Below, in pieces: positions 16,332 to 24,862 of a stretch of 64,000 nt of DNA. The notes under the pieces are model-generated. The model did no database searches. It had not been told where the DNA came from and worked only from the letters and a program-made list of their open reading frames with translations. The position numbers and the translations under genes were made by a program. Origin of the DNA: Methanobacteriota archaeon (GTDB lineage: Archaea; Methanobacteriota; Methanobacteria; Methanobacteriales; Methanobacteriaceae); contig JAEZKE010000047.1 of NCBI GenBank assembly GCA_023436175.1, forward strand, positions 1-64,000, in the 5' to 3' direction. Position 1 is the stretch's first letter. Every line of letters begins with the position of its first letter.

Positions 16332-18560
16332 ATGAAGCGACTTTTGTTGCTTACAGTGTTGCTCATTTTTGTCGCATCACTGTTTAATGTAACTGATATA
16401 TATGCCGCCACAGAATATTCACAGACTACAGATAATTGTCCAAACACCAGTTTAGTTCAAGGAAATATAACAAATAATGCTACTGATAATGGGACTATTC
16501 AAAATACAACAGAATCTGTAAAAAATACAACAGAATCTGTTAATAATATCACAGTAAAAAAACAAAATTTACTAAAAAATGCATCGAATTCAAGCAAGGA
16601 TAAGAAAATAAACACAAATAACAGTAATATAACAGACGTTCAAAATTCTACTTACGCCGCAGGAGATGAATTATATAAAAATGTTCGCGGAATATGGCTA
16701 AAAGCCGAAGATGTGAACAAATTAAATATAAATGAAATTAAAAAAGCAGGAATTACAGATATATTCATCAAGTCAAACATATTATCCACTCCTTCATATA
16801 AAAGCGTGTTAAAATCTCTCTTAACCAAGCTTAAAGGCACGAGTTTTAGAGTTCATGCATGGGTAACATGCTTTATGGATGCAAATGGTAAGTGGATTGA
16901 TCCGCAGGGAAAATACAGTTATACGGTAAAAGTTCCTGATAAAAAAATTAAATACAAAGTTTGGTACAAATCGTGGTACAAATCTAATGGTAAATCGAAA
17001 TATACGTGGAAATATTACTACGCGTACAAATACACGTATAAAACTGAGACAAAGTATGGCTATAATAAGTCCAAAATAAATTCATTGATCTCTTCCATTT
17101 CAAGCATAGTTAAAAATTATGATATAGACGGAATTAATCTTGACTATGTTAGATACCCCGGCACAGCCTATAAAAATTCAGGCGGAACTGCAGCAGTAAC
17201 ATCATTCGTACAAAAAGTGTATAAAACTGTAAAATCGATTAAACCAAAAGTAGCAGTTTCAGCAGATGTGATGCCTGAGGGAAAAATGAATGCGTATTAT
17301 TATGGACAGAACTATACACAACTTGCAAAATATCTTGATTTCATGGTTCCAATGATTTACAAAGGTAACTACGGATATAACAGTTCAAAAGGTACTAAAA
17401 GTAATGGAAAAAGCGGTACAGACTGGATAGGGTCAACCGTGAAATACATAGTTAGCCAGGCTAAAGGTACACCTGTTATAGCCGGTCTTCAGACATACCG
17501 TTCTGATAAGAATGTAAAAGCAATACCTGCAAGCGAATTACAGAGTGACATTAAAGCCGCTAGGAATAATGGCGCGTCTGGATACGCATTGTTCAGGTAT
17601 GGGCTAATAAACAGTAAAATATATGCCAGTCAAAACAGCCCCAATACTCAAGTTAAGTTTACAGCAGATCAAATTAGAAGTGCAGCTCTACGTCTCAACT
17701 CATTCATAGAGACCAATCATAGACTTCCAAATTACGTTACAATCGCTACAAAACATGTCACAATACCAGATATGTTACAGTTAATGACTGCAAGTATCTT
17801 GCAGTTAAATAGTGGAGTAAAAACACCTGTAGCATCAAAGAGCATTGATTCCCCTAAATCTCCTATTGGGGATAGTATAAATGGAGTAATACAAAGATCA
17901 GAATATCTAAGTATTGCAAAGAAAATTAAATCATTTATCAATGCCAATGGTATTGCACCAAATTATGCAACAAGTTCCTTGGGAAAAATCAGATATGAAT
18001 CTGTCATTCACATGTATACAAGAATATTGGGTTTTTACAAGACAAATAAAAGATTACCAAACTATGTTACAATGAAGATAGGAACAGTGAATTCTTTACC
18101 ATCTGGAATGCAAAAGTATTTAAAACCAACTAAAAACTGCCAATCAGACAACTCTCAAATTAAATCACTTGCATCATCACTTACAAAAGGTATAAGTTCA
18201 ACCTATGATAAAGGTGCTAAAATCTTTAACTGGGTAAGAGATAACTTGGGCTATTCTTTTTACTACAATACCAGATATGGGGCCGTAGGCACATTAAATG
18301 CAATGACAGGAAATTGTGTCGACACCTCACATCTTATGATAGCACTGTCAAGAGCAACGGGAATTCCAGCGAGATACGTACATGGAAAATGTACCTTTTC
18401 AAGTGGTAATGTATATGGACACGTCTGGGCACAGTTGTATATAAATGGTAAATGGTACGATGCAGATGGAATAAGCATAAGAAATTCACTTGGTGATATA
18501 AACAACTGGGACAAAAATAAATCGACAATAGAAGGCACCTATTCAGAGTTGCCATTCTAG
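16332..18560 (+). CDS. Secreted pseudomurein lysin: glycoside hydrolase-like + pseudomurein-binding repeats + endoisopeptidase-like domain
   Basis: This is a 742-residue exported protein. In order it has a signal peptide (1-25, MKRLLLLTVLL...), an Asn/Thr-rich linker (about 26-110) and a TIM-barrel glycoside hydrolase-like domain of the DUF4015/GHL10 type (about 115-425). That domain has GIWLKAEDV, the acidic motif DGINLDYVRYPG and FMVPMIYKGNYG. Two or more pseudomurein-binding repeats follow (about 435-590; LPNYVT, APNYAT). A transglutaminase-like domain (about 605-742) ends the protein, with the Cys-His-Asp triad in TGNCVDTSHL, YGHVWAQ and WYDADG. The last part resembles the phage endoisopeptidases PeiW/PeiP, which cut the epsilon-Ala-Lys bond of pseudomurein. 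GGGAGG lies 9 nt before the ATG. An insert rich in Tyr and Lys (about 195-245) interrupts the hydrolase domain and is absent from the 890-residue paralogue. Confidence 0.85.
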   Translation: MKRLLLLTVLLIFVASLFNVTDIYAATEYSQTTDNCPNTSLVQGNITNNATDNGTIQNTTESVKNTTESVNNITVKKQNLLKNASNSSKDKKINTNNSNITDVQNSTYAAGDELYKNVRGIWLKAEDVNKLNINEIKKAGITDIFIKSNILSTPSYKSVLKSLLTKLKGTSFRVHAWVTCFMDANGKWIDPQGKYSYTVKVPDKKIKYKVWYKSWYKSNGKSKYTWKYYYAYKYTYKTETKYGYNKSKINSLISSISSIVKNYDIDGINLDYVRYPGTAYKNSGGTAAVTSFVQKVYKTVKSIKPKVAVSADVMPEGKMNAYYYGQNYTQLAKYLDFMVPMIYKGNYGYNSSKGTKSNGKSGTDWIGSTVKYIVSQAKGTPVIAGLQTYRSDKNVKAIPASELQSDIKAARNNGASGYALFRYGLINSKIYASQNSPNTQVKFTADQIRSAALRLNSFIETNHRLPNYVTIATKHVTIPDMLQLMTASILQLNSGVKTPVASKSIDSPKSPIGDSINGVIQRSEYLSIAKKIKSFINANGIAPNYATSSLGKIRYESVIHMYTRILGFYKTNKRLPNYVTMKIGTVNSLPSGMQKYLKPTKNCQSDNSQIKSLASSLTKGISSTYDKGAKIFNWVRDNLGYSFYYNTRYGAVGTLNAMTGNCVDTSHLMIALSRATGIPARYVHGKCTFSSGNVYGHVWAQLYINGKWYDADGISIRNSLGDINNWDKNKSTIEGTYSELPF

Positions 18561-19223
18561 TCATTTATTTTTGTTTAATTCCTTTTTTTAAGTTTAGAAG
18601 TCGAAGATTTAGCATTTCTGAATATAAAAAAAATTAGAGCTTATAAAACTTGTTTTTAACGGTATTTTATGATTCAAAGAATTTCAACAGATTTTATGAG
18701 GTTACAAAATATCAAATATAGAATTATCAATGATCAATATCTGTTGAATATTTAATGATGAATCATACTTTTTTATAAATAATTAAGATAATATGCTGGT
18801 TGAAAATCAAATTGGGCATTTATTATTAATTTTTCTTAAAACAGGTCACATTTTTAATTGTAGTTAATGGCTTGCCGAATTTTTGTAATAATTAATTTTA
18901 ATGCATCCCTAACTCATTAAGTTTTTAGTATAATTAATTATTATTTTTAGAAAATCCAAAATATTTTGTTATTAAGATGTGGTAATTAAATGGTAATTTA
19001 GTCGATATATTCCTGTTTTATAAGGATTTAATCGTTTAAAACAAGCAGTAAAATGGTGCGTTATAAATAATATGATCACTTTATTCTATTTCATCCATGT
19101 CTGCCATTTAACTGGCATTAATATGGCATTAGTTTAATTTTCTTTCTAATTTCACTTACAGTGTATTTTGAATGTGATCAGGCTTAGCCTTCAATGTATG
19201 ATCTTTCATTGTTTTTATGAAAA
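18561..19223. other. AT-rich intergenic region between two lysin genes
   Basis: No gene is seen. The stretch is rich in runs of A and T. ATGGTGCGTTA at about 19052-19062 matches a word upstream of the preceding paralogue. No terminator hairpin follows the stop at 18560. Confidence 0.4.
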
Positions 19224-19300
19224 CCATTTAGAATGCTTTAAATTAAAATTAGGCCATTTAGAATGCTTTTTTTAAACTTTTTTACCGAAACCTTTATAAG
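19224..19300 (+). promoter_or_regulatory. Promoter of the 313-residue lysin gene with upstream direct repeat
   Basis: CCATTTAGAATGCTTT occurs twice, at 19224-19239 and 19254-19269, spaced 30 bp (about three helix turns). It is followed by an archaeal BRE/TATA pair, CGAAACC at 19286-19292 and TTTATAAG at 19293-19300. Transcription would start near 19323. The repeat lies where an activator would bind; that role is inference. Confidence 0.6.
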
Positions 19301-19357
19301 GTATAAAGTTAAACTAATGGCAACCTCGAGAAAAACTCAAATTGATTTTTTCAATGA

Positions 19358-20299
19358 TTGGTAATTGGAGGCGGTATAATTACGAGAAAACTGTTATTTG
19401 CAGTTCTTTTAGTGGCAAGTATGTCGCTAATTGGTATTGCTGGTGTAAGCGCAGCAGATGTAGGAACTGCACAAACACAGACTGGTAATCACCATACTGT
19501 GCAAAAAGATATAAATTCACATGTTAAAGATTTAAAAACTCTAAAAAAACCGATCAAAACGCAAAAAAAGGTCGTTAAAAAGTTAAAAGTAGTTAAAAAG
19601 ACTGTTAATACTACAAATAATATTACACAATTTGTGAACAAAAGTAAAACAGCAACTTCATTCAGTAAAAATTCAGTGAAGGCAAAAAATAATACAGTAA
19701 CAAAAAAATCTGTTCCTAAATATGCATATGGGGAGAAACCTAAGTATGCATACGGACATAAAAAGTACAGAGTTGCTCACAAATGGTACAGATACCATGG
19801 TAAATGGTACAGATATCACGGTAAAGTTCACAAATACAAAAAATCTTATAGATATCATGGTAAAGTCCATAGATACCATAGATATTCAAGTGCAAACAGC
19901 TCAAGTATAAAAGCTCTATCTTATTCACTTACAAGAGGTACCAGTTCACAGTACCAGAAAGGAGCTAGAATATTTAATTGGGTAAGGAATAATTTAAGAT
20001 ATTCCTTTTATTACAATACTAAACTTGGTGCAGCTGGTGCATTAAAATACAGAAAAGGAAACTGTGCTGATACTACTCACCTTGTAGTGGCATTAGCAAG
20101 ATCTGCAGGATTACAGGCAAAATATGCTCACGGAAAAGTCAGATTCTCAAGTGGTAGGGTCTATGGGCATGTATGGGCTATAATAAAAGCCAATGGTAGA
20201 TGGTACACTGCAGACGCATCAAGCAACAGAAACTCTTTCGGTGGAATGAAAGGAAGAGTAGTAAGATTCCAAGGTTATCAGAATAGCATATCATTTTAA
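19358..20299 (+). CDS. Secreted Tyr/His/Lys-rich protein with transglutaminase (endoisopeptidase-like) domain
   Basis: The 313-residue exported protein has a signal peptide, then a Lys/Thr-rich stretch, then a Tyr-His-Lys-Trp repeat region (about 120-180; units such as KWYRYHGK and YRYHGKVH). It ends with a transglutaminase-like domain (about 185-313) bearing the triad in KGNCADTTHL, YGHVWAI and YTADASS. This domain is close to the C-terminus of both large lysins here. The basic aromatic repeat takes the place of pseudomurein-binding repeats and may bind the wall. The start is uncertain: a TTG at 19358 is upstream of the Shine-Dalgarno GGAGG (19367-19371), which is 7 nt from an in-frame ATT at 19379. 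A start there would give a standard signal peptide beginning TRKLLF. Confidence 0.8.
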   Translation: MVIGGGIITRKLLFAVLLVASMSLIGIAGVSAADVGTAQTQTGNHHTVQKDINSHVKDLKTLKKPIKTQKKVVKKLKVVKKTVNTTNNITQFVNKSKTATSFSKNSVKAKNNTVTKKSVPKYAYGEKPKYAYGHKKYRVAHKWYRYHGKWYRYHGKVHKYKKSYRYHGKVHRYHRYSSANSSSIKALSYSLTRGTSSQYQKGARIFNWVRNNLRYSFYYNTKLGAAGALKYRKGNCADTTHLVVALARSAGLQAKYAHGKVRFSSGRVYGHVWAIIKANGRWYTADASSNRNSFGGMKGRVVRFQGYQNSISF

Positions 20300-20337
20300 G
20301 TATCTTACTCTGAAAACTACCTTTAGATATCTTAAAA

Positions 20338-20366
20338 CTCAAACACAAGAGTGTTTGAGATTTTTT
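20338..20366 (+). terminator. Rho-independent-like terminator after the 313-residue lysin gene
   Basis: A perfect 9-bp stem (CTCAAACAC / GTGTTTGAG) with an AAGA loop is at 20338-20359. It is followed by A and six T residues, 38 bp after the stop codon. The remaining sequence up to 20911 is AT-rich without a gene. Confidence 0.75.
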
Positions 20367-20911
20367 ATTTTATTTATTTATCTTATTTTAAAATAATTAA
20401 CAGATTTTTAAAATTTTATTAATATTCATTCTTGTTTTAAGATTATTAAACCCAGATCAGATTGATTTAGATCATGTCAAAATTAATAAGAAACAAATAA
20501 TAGTTTTTATTTTGTTATTATGTTCAAATATGTTAATTAATGCAAATTTTACTTTTAATAAGATTGTAATATCGCTATCACGTGAGTATTATACTTAGAA
20601 TAATGTTTTTATTAAATTAGTATTCATATTTATGTAAATTATTAGTTTGAGACAATTAGTTTGTAATAAGAATAAATTAAATCTGTATGTATACTAATTG
20701 TTAATTAGATTCATTTTTAAAAAAAAATTAACGGTGAAACAACCTGTTTAAATCCCTTATTTTGATATCTAAGATTCTAACAAATAATAATCTATTAAAA
20801 ATGATAATAGAATTGTATAGATCCATTTAAAAATATTTTTGATGCTAGATACATACCAAAGGACTCTTAATTTATAAAAATACAAACCCATTATTCATTC
20901 TTCTGATTTGC

Positions 20912-20977
20912 ATTCCAAAAAAGCTCTTAAAATGTTTTAAACTCTAAAAAGAGTGATATGAATGCCTTTTTTGGAAT
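20912..20977. repeat. Long inverted repeat upstream of the 890-residue lysin gene
   Basis: ATTCCAAAAAAG at 20912-20923 pairs perfectly with CTTTTTTGGAAT at 20966-20977. The interior carries another possible stem, CTCTT / AAGAG, and the near-palindrome AAAATGTTTT. The structure ends about 15 bp before the TATA box, so in DNA it could be a binding site for a dimeric regulator. It lies outside the expected transcript. Confidence 0.6.
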
Positions 20978-20991
20978 TTTAAAACCAAAGC

Positions 20992-21052
20992 TTTAAATAT
21001 AATATTTCACTATCTCCCTTTGTAAATAAATAACCTCAGTAGGTTTATTTAC
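20992..21052 (+). promoter_or_regulatory. Promoter and 5' leader hairpin of the 890-residue lysin gene
   Basis: A TATA-like TTTAAATATAATA starts at 20992. The expected transcript start is near 21020. Directly after it GTAAATAAA (21022-21030) pairs with TTTATTTAC (21044-21052), with inner CCT/AGG pairs, so the short 5' leader would fold into a hairpin that ends 3 nt before the TTG at 21056 and 14 nt before AGGAGG. Confidence 0.5.
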
Positions 21053-21055
21053 AAT

Positions 21056-23728
21056 TTGGAAACAATAGGAGGCGGTGTTATCAAGCGAAATTCGCTTCTT
21101 GTAATGTTAATTATCTGCGTTATGGCTATGTCTACCATTGGTAGTTCTTATGCTACGGCAGATAATCAGCAATCAGCGGGAACTATCTCAGATTCCGCTT
21201 TAAATAACAACACAACAGATAATCAAAACCCAGCAGAAACTGTAGAAATCAACCAAACAGAGACTCAAGGTACCGTTCAGAGTACATCCCATGTAACTGG
21301 AACTACAGGAGACAGTGCCACAAAAACACAACCGACTCAAAATATTATAGAATCTACATCGAGTGCCAGTTCTAACGGCCAAAATTCAGCAAATACAGGA
21401 ACAAACACACAAAACGCAGTACAAACTGCAGAGATTAACAATCAAAATTCAGTAGATAACTCCCTAATAAAATCAGCAAACAATACAACGATTCAACAAG
21501 ATACTGAAAATCAAGGATTTTCTGATCCGCAAATAGAAAATTTGCAGGCAGCAGCAGGAACCACTTACACTAATGTTCATGGTGTCTGGCTTAGAGCTGA
21601 AGACGCAGGAAACATTACCGTAAATGAACTTAAGAAAGCAAATATTACAGACATATTCGTAAAAACAAATTTAGTCTCAACTCCAACCTATTCAAGCGTA
21701 TTATCCAGCATTATAACAAAATTCCAGAATTCCGGAATAAGAATCCACGCATGGATTACATGCTTCCAGGATGTTAATGGTAACTGGATTAGTCCAGCGA
21801 ACACCACGCAACAAACAACTTTGATGAATGCAATTAAAAAGATCGTAACTAATTATAGCGTAGATGGTATATTATTAGATTACGTGAGGTACTCTGGAAC
21901 AGGAAACAGTATTGCCGGCACAAATGGAACAGCAACAATTACATCATTCGTTCAAAAAGTCTATAACACTGTAAAATCAATTAAGCCAAAGGCAGCTGTT
22001 TCAGCAACAGTAATGCCTGAAGGGGCAATAAATGCATACTATTATGGGCAAAATTATACTCAACTTGCAAAATATCTTGATTTTATGGTTCCAATGGTTT
22101 ATAAAGGAAACTATGGGCAAAATACAACCTGGATTGGAACATCAATAAAATATATCGTTGATCATGCAGGTGGAAAACCAGTGATTGCAGGACTTCAAAC
22201 ATATATTTCAAGTTATGATAAAACACCATTAAGTGCCAGTGAATTAAACTCAGATATTAAATCTGCAGTAAGTAACGGAGCATCTGGATATGCGTTATAC
22301 AGATATGGATTGATCAGTAAAGATTTCTTATCTCCACCAAGCTTTACTACCAGTGCTATTCAAAGTGCTGCAGCCAATGTTAAATCATACATTGAATCCA
22401 ATCATAAATTGCCAAATTACGTGACCATAGGTACAACTCAAGTTACAATGCCAGAATTCTTGAAACTAATGGTTAAAGGGTTATTACAGATAAATAGCAA
22501 AGTGACAACACCAATATCATTTACTACTGTTAATAATCCTCAAAATTCCACAGGATCCTTCACTAAAGGAAACATAAACAAAGCAAGTTACCTTGATATT
22601 GCGCAGAGAATCAATTCTTTCATAGATTCTAATGGTCTTGCACCAAACTATGCAACAACTGGTCTAGGAAAAGTTCAGTATGAACAGTTAGTATACATGT
22701 TTTCTAAAATATTGAACTATTACAACACAAACAAAGTTTTACCAAACTATGTTTCAATGGATTCGAGTGTAAAAGTTTCACCACCATCAGATAGTGGACT
22801 TCCAACTACACCTGTATTCACATTAGACCAGATCAAAAGTGCTGCAACAAGCGTCAAATCATACATTGAATCTAACCATGCATTACCAAATTATGTAACA
22901 ATTGGTTCTGTACAGGTTAAAATGACAGATTTCTTACGTTTGTTACTTATAGGTACAATTGAAGTCAATGACGGATCAAAAGCACCAATATCGCTTAAAA
23001 CATCAAATACAGCAGCAACACCAAGTGAAAACATTACCAGTGGAAACATAACTCAAGCCAATTATCTGGATCTTGCAAACCGTGTCAAAGCGTTTATAGA
23101 TGCAAATGGAGCTTTACCAAATTATGCAACAACATCCCTTGGTAAAATTGGGTATGAATCCATGATCTATATGTATTCAAAGATACTTGCATATGACAGT
23201 ACCAACGGTAGGCTACCAGCTTATGTTTCAGTAAGTCCTTGGAGCGTTGTTTCAACAGTGCCTATACCATCTGAGTTACAACAGTATCTGCAGGCGACAA
23301 CTAACTGCCAGGTAAATGATGCAAGCATTAAATCGTTGGCAGCATCCATAACAAGCGGTAAAAGTTCTACATATGATAAAGCAGCGGCTATATTCAACTG
23401 GGTAAGAGATAAAATAGGCTATTCTTTCTATTATAACACTAAATATGGGGCGGTAGGTACATTGAATGCCAAAACCGGAAATTGTGTTGATACTTCTCAC
23501 TTGTTAATAGCTCTTGAAAGAGCTGCAGGAATTCCTGCACGATATGAACATGTTAAAGCTCAATTTACAAGTGGTAACTGGTATGGACACGTTATTGCTC
23601 AGGTTTGGGTGAACGGTAAATGGTACAATGCAGATGCAACCAGTTCCAGCAATACATTTGGTGTTATTAATAGTTGGAATACTGCAACAGCAACATATTA
23701 CGGTACATATGCTACATTGCCTTTCTAG
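21056..23728 (+). CDS. Secreted pseudomurein lysin, four binding repeats (glycoside hydrolase-like + endoisopeptidase-like)
   Basis: This 890-residue paralogue of the 742-residue lysin has a signal peptide and a Thr/Asn/Gln-rich linker (about 30-165). Its glycoside hydrolase-like barrel spans about 170-425 (GVWLRAEDA, DGILLDYVRYSG, FMVPMVYKGNYG). Four pseudomurein-binding repeats follow, in two pairs (about 430-745; LPNYVT, APNYAT, LPNYVT, LPNYAT). A transglutaminase-like domain (about 750-890) has Cys in TGNCVDTSHL, His in YGHVIAQ and Asp in NADATSS. It lacks the Tyr/Lys-rich insert. Likely role: remodelling or lysis of the cell's own pseudomurein. Start: TTG 21056 precedes the strong AGGAGG (21067-21072), which is 7 nt from an in-frame ATC at 21080 that would give a signal peptide beginning KRNSLL. 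Confidence 0.85.
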   Translation: METIGGGVIKRNSLLVMLIICVMAMSTIGSSYATADNQQSAGTISDSALNNNTTDNQNPAETVEINQTETQGTVQSTSHVTGTTGDSATKTQPTQNIIESTSSASSNGQNSANTGTNTQNAVQTAEINNQNSVDNSLIKSANNTTIQQDTENQGFSDPQIENLQAAAGTTYTNVHGVWLRAEDAGNITVNELKKANITDIFVKTNLVSTPTYSSVLSSIITKFQNSGIRIHAWITCFQDVNGNWISPANTTQQTTLMNAIKKIVTNYSVDGILLDYVRYSGTGNSIAGTNGTATITSFVQKVYNTVKSIKPKAAVSATVMPEGAINAYYYGQNYTQLAKYLDFMVPMVYKGNYGQNTTWIGTSIKYIVDHAGGKPVIAGLQTYISSYDKTPLSASELNSDIKSAVSNGASGYALYRYGLISKDFLSPPSFTTSAIQSAAANVKSYIESNHKLPNYVTIGTTQVTMPEFLKLMVKGLLQINSKVTTPISFTTVNNPQNSTGSFTKGNINKASYLDIAQRINSFIDSNGLAPNYATTGLGKVQYEQLVYMFSKILNYYNTNKVLPNYVSMDSSVKVSPPSDSGLPTTPVFTLDQIKSAATSVKSYIESNHALPNYVTIGSVQVKMTDFLRLLLIGTIEVNDGSKAPISLKTSNTAATPSENITSGNITQANYLDLANRVKAFIDANGALPNYATTSLGKIGYESMIYMYSKILAYDSTNGRLPAYVSVSPWSVVSTVPIPSELQQYLQATTNCQVNDASIKSLAASITSGKSSTYDKAAAIFNWVRDKIGYSFYYNTKYGAVGTLNAKTGNCVDTSHLLIALERAAGIPARYEHVKAQFTSGNWYGHVIAQVWVNGKWYNADATSSSNTFGVINSWNTATATYYGTYATLPF

Positions 23729-23907
23729 GCAAAGCATATGTCTTTCTACTTTTTTTAGAGCTTTTTAGAATAAAATTGGATTGTCTAAGAAATTTTTTAT
23801 TCCTTTGCATGTAAAAATTCATATATTTTTTTACAGATTTTTGAGGATTTCCATGTTTGAATTTAAAATTAAAAATAAGCAGTGAATTTGTAAATTTGAT
23901 AACTTTT

Positions 23908-24366
23908 TTATGGTCCATTTTTAAAAATTTTTTCATCAAATTCCATTTCTTTGATCTTTTTAATTATCTTACATGAGCTATCAAGTGGAGATTTTTTGTA
24001 TTTTGTAACTTTTATAACTTCCACATTGATGTTCCTTTCTTTGAGCTGTTCTTTAAGTTTTCTAAGATCAAAATCCTGATCAGGACCTATAACAATTATA
24101 TCTGGTTTTATCTCTTCAACAATTTTAAACATATCATTAGTATGGCCTAAATACGCTTCATCAACAGGTTTTAACATTTTAACAACTTCTAGCCTTTGGT
24201 TTTCACCCACAACAGGCACTCTTTTTCTTGCCCTTACTGTGGAATCTCTTGCTATAACCACTACAAGTTTTGCATTGTCTCCCCCTAGTTTTTTTGCTTC
24301 TTCAAGATAATATCCATGTCCTGGATGAATTATATCAAATGTTCCTGTTGCCATCACTGTTTTCAT
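23908..24366 (-). CDS. ribL: Archaeal FAD synthetase (RibL)
   Basis: The 152-residue nucleotidylyltransferase has ATGTFDIIHPGHGYYLEEAKKLG (start quoted in part), with the HPGH nucleotide-binding motif. It also has VRARKRVPVV and the ISSSR-like end KKSPLDSSCKI. It transfers AMP from ATP (CTP also works in the Methanocaldococcus enzyme) to FMN to make FAD and pyrophosphate. Archaea use this protein in place of bacterial RibF. The ATG at 24366 was chosen because AAGGTGAAGAA precedes it; an upstream ATG at 24414 would add 16 residues unlike the family. No flavin gene is adjacent. Confidence 0.93.
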   Translation of the reverse strand: MKTVMATGTFDIIHPGHGYYLEEAKKLGGDNAKLVVVIARDSTVRARKRVPVVGENQRLEVVKMLKPVDEAYLGHTNDMFKIVEEIKPDIIVIGPDQDFDLRKLKEQLKERNINVEVIKVTKYKKSPLDSSCKIIKKIKEMEFDEKIFKNGP

Positions 24367-24602
24367 TTCTTCACCTTGTTTTACTTTAAATAAATTATTG
24401 ATATGAATCAACATTAGAGGATTTTGATTTATTTATTTTTTTTGTTAATTGGGTTTATTTCCATCATGCAATTTTAATCTTTTTAATGAAATTAAACATT
24501 CAAAAATCTACGATTTTTTTGATGGCATATAAAATACCATTTTTTAGTAATAATTATGTTATATTTCTTAAGTTCATTTCTAACCCCCAAAAACAAAGCC
24601 TT

Positions 24603-24739
24603 CAAATCTGAAAGATTTGCGGCGTGCAAAAATTCAAAGTTAGCAAGTCTATGATTTGCATTCCAAAAATTCAAAGAATTTTTGAGGGATTTTTTAAGAT
24701 TCGCATGCTTCGTTTTGCGCTCCAAAACCATAGGTTTTG
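24603..24739. repeat. Hairpin cluster (array D) between ribL and the PEP-utilising gene
   Basis: Hairpins with 3-nt loops are at 24603-24619 (CAAATCT, loop GAA), 24643-24659 (GCAAGTC with one G-T pair, loop TAT), 24664-24684 (CAAAAATTC, loop AAA, identical to 608-628) and 24723-24739 (CAAAACC, loop ATA). The last is flanked by GCTC and AGAG. A 79-codon minus-strand frame across it (24492-24731) is repeat-derived. The rest of 24367-24862 is AT-rich. Confidence 0.8.
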
Positions 24740-24862
24740 AGAGATTTTAACAGTTTTTAGGGTTTTTCAAAATCCTCATTAAATAAATAATGCTTCTTAT
24801 ACTGGTTCATAATTCTTAATATAATGTAAATATATTTGTGTAATAAAGGTACATCTTTTAAT

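Noticed and set aside
15730..19062. ATGGTGCGTTA upstream of two lysin genes as a shared operator
   Set aside because: Only 11 bp, at different distances (about 600 and 300 bp) and absent upstream of the third paralogue; noted in the features only.
23712..23939. 75-codon minus-strand frame behind the 890-residue lysin
   Set aside because: Overlaps the ends of two real genes, is Lys/Phe-rich from AT-rich DNA and resembles nothing.
24492..24731. 79-codon minus-strand frame beside ribL
   Set aside because: It is a translation of hairpin array D, with repeated KK/NL-type residues from the A/T-rich arms.
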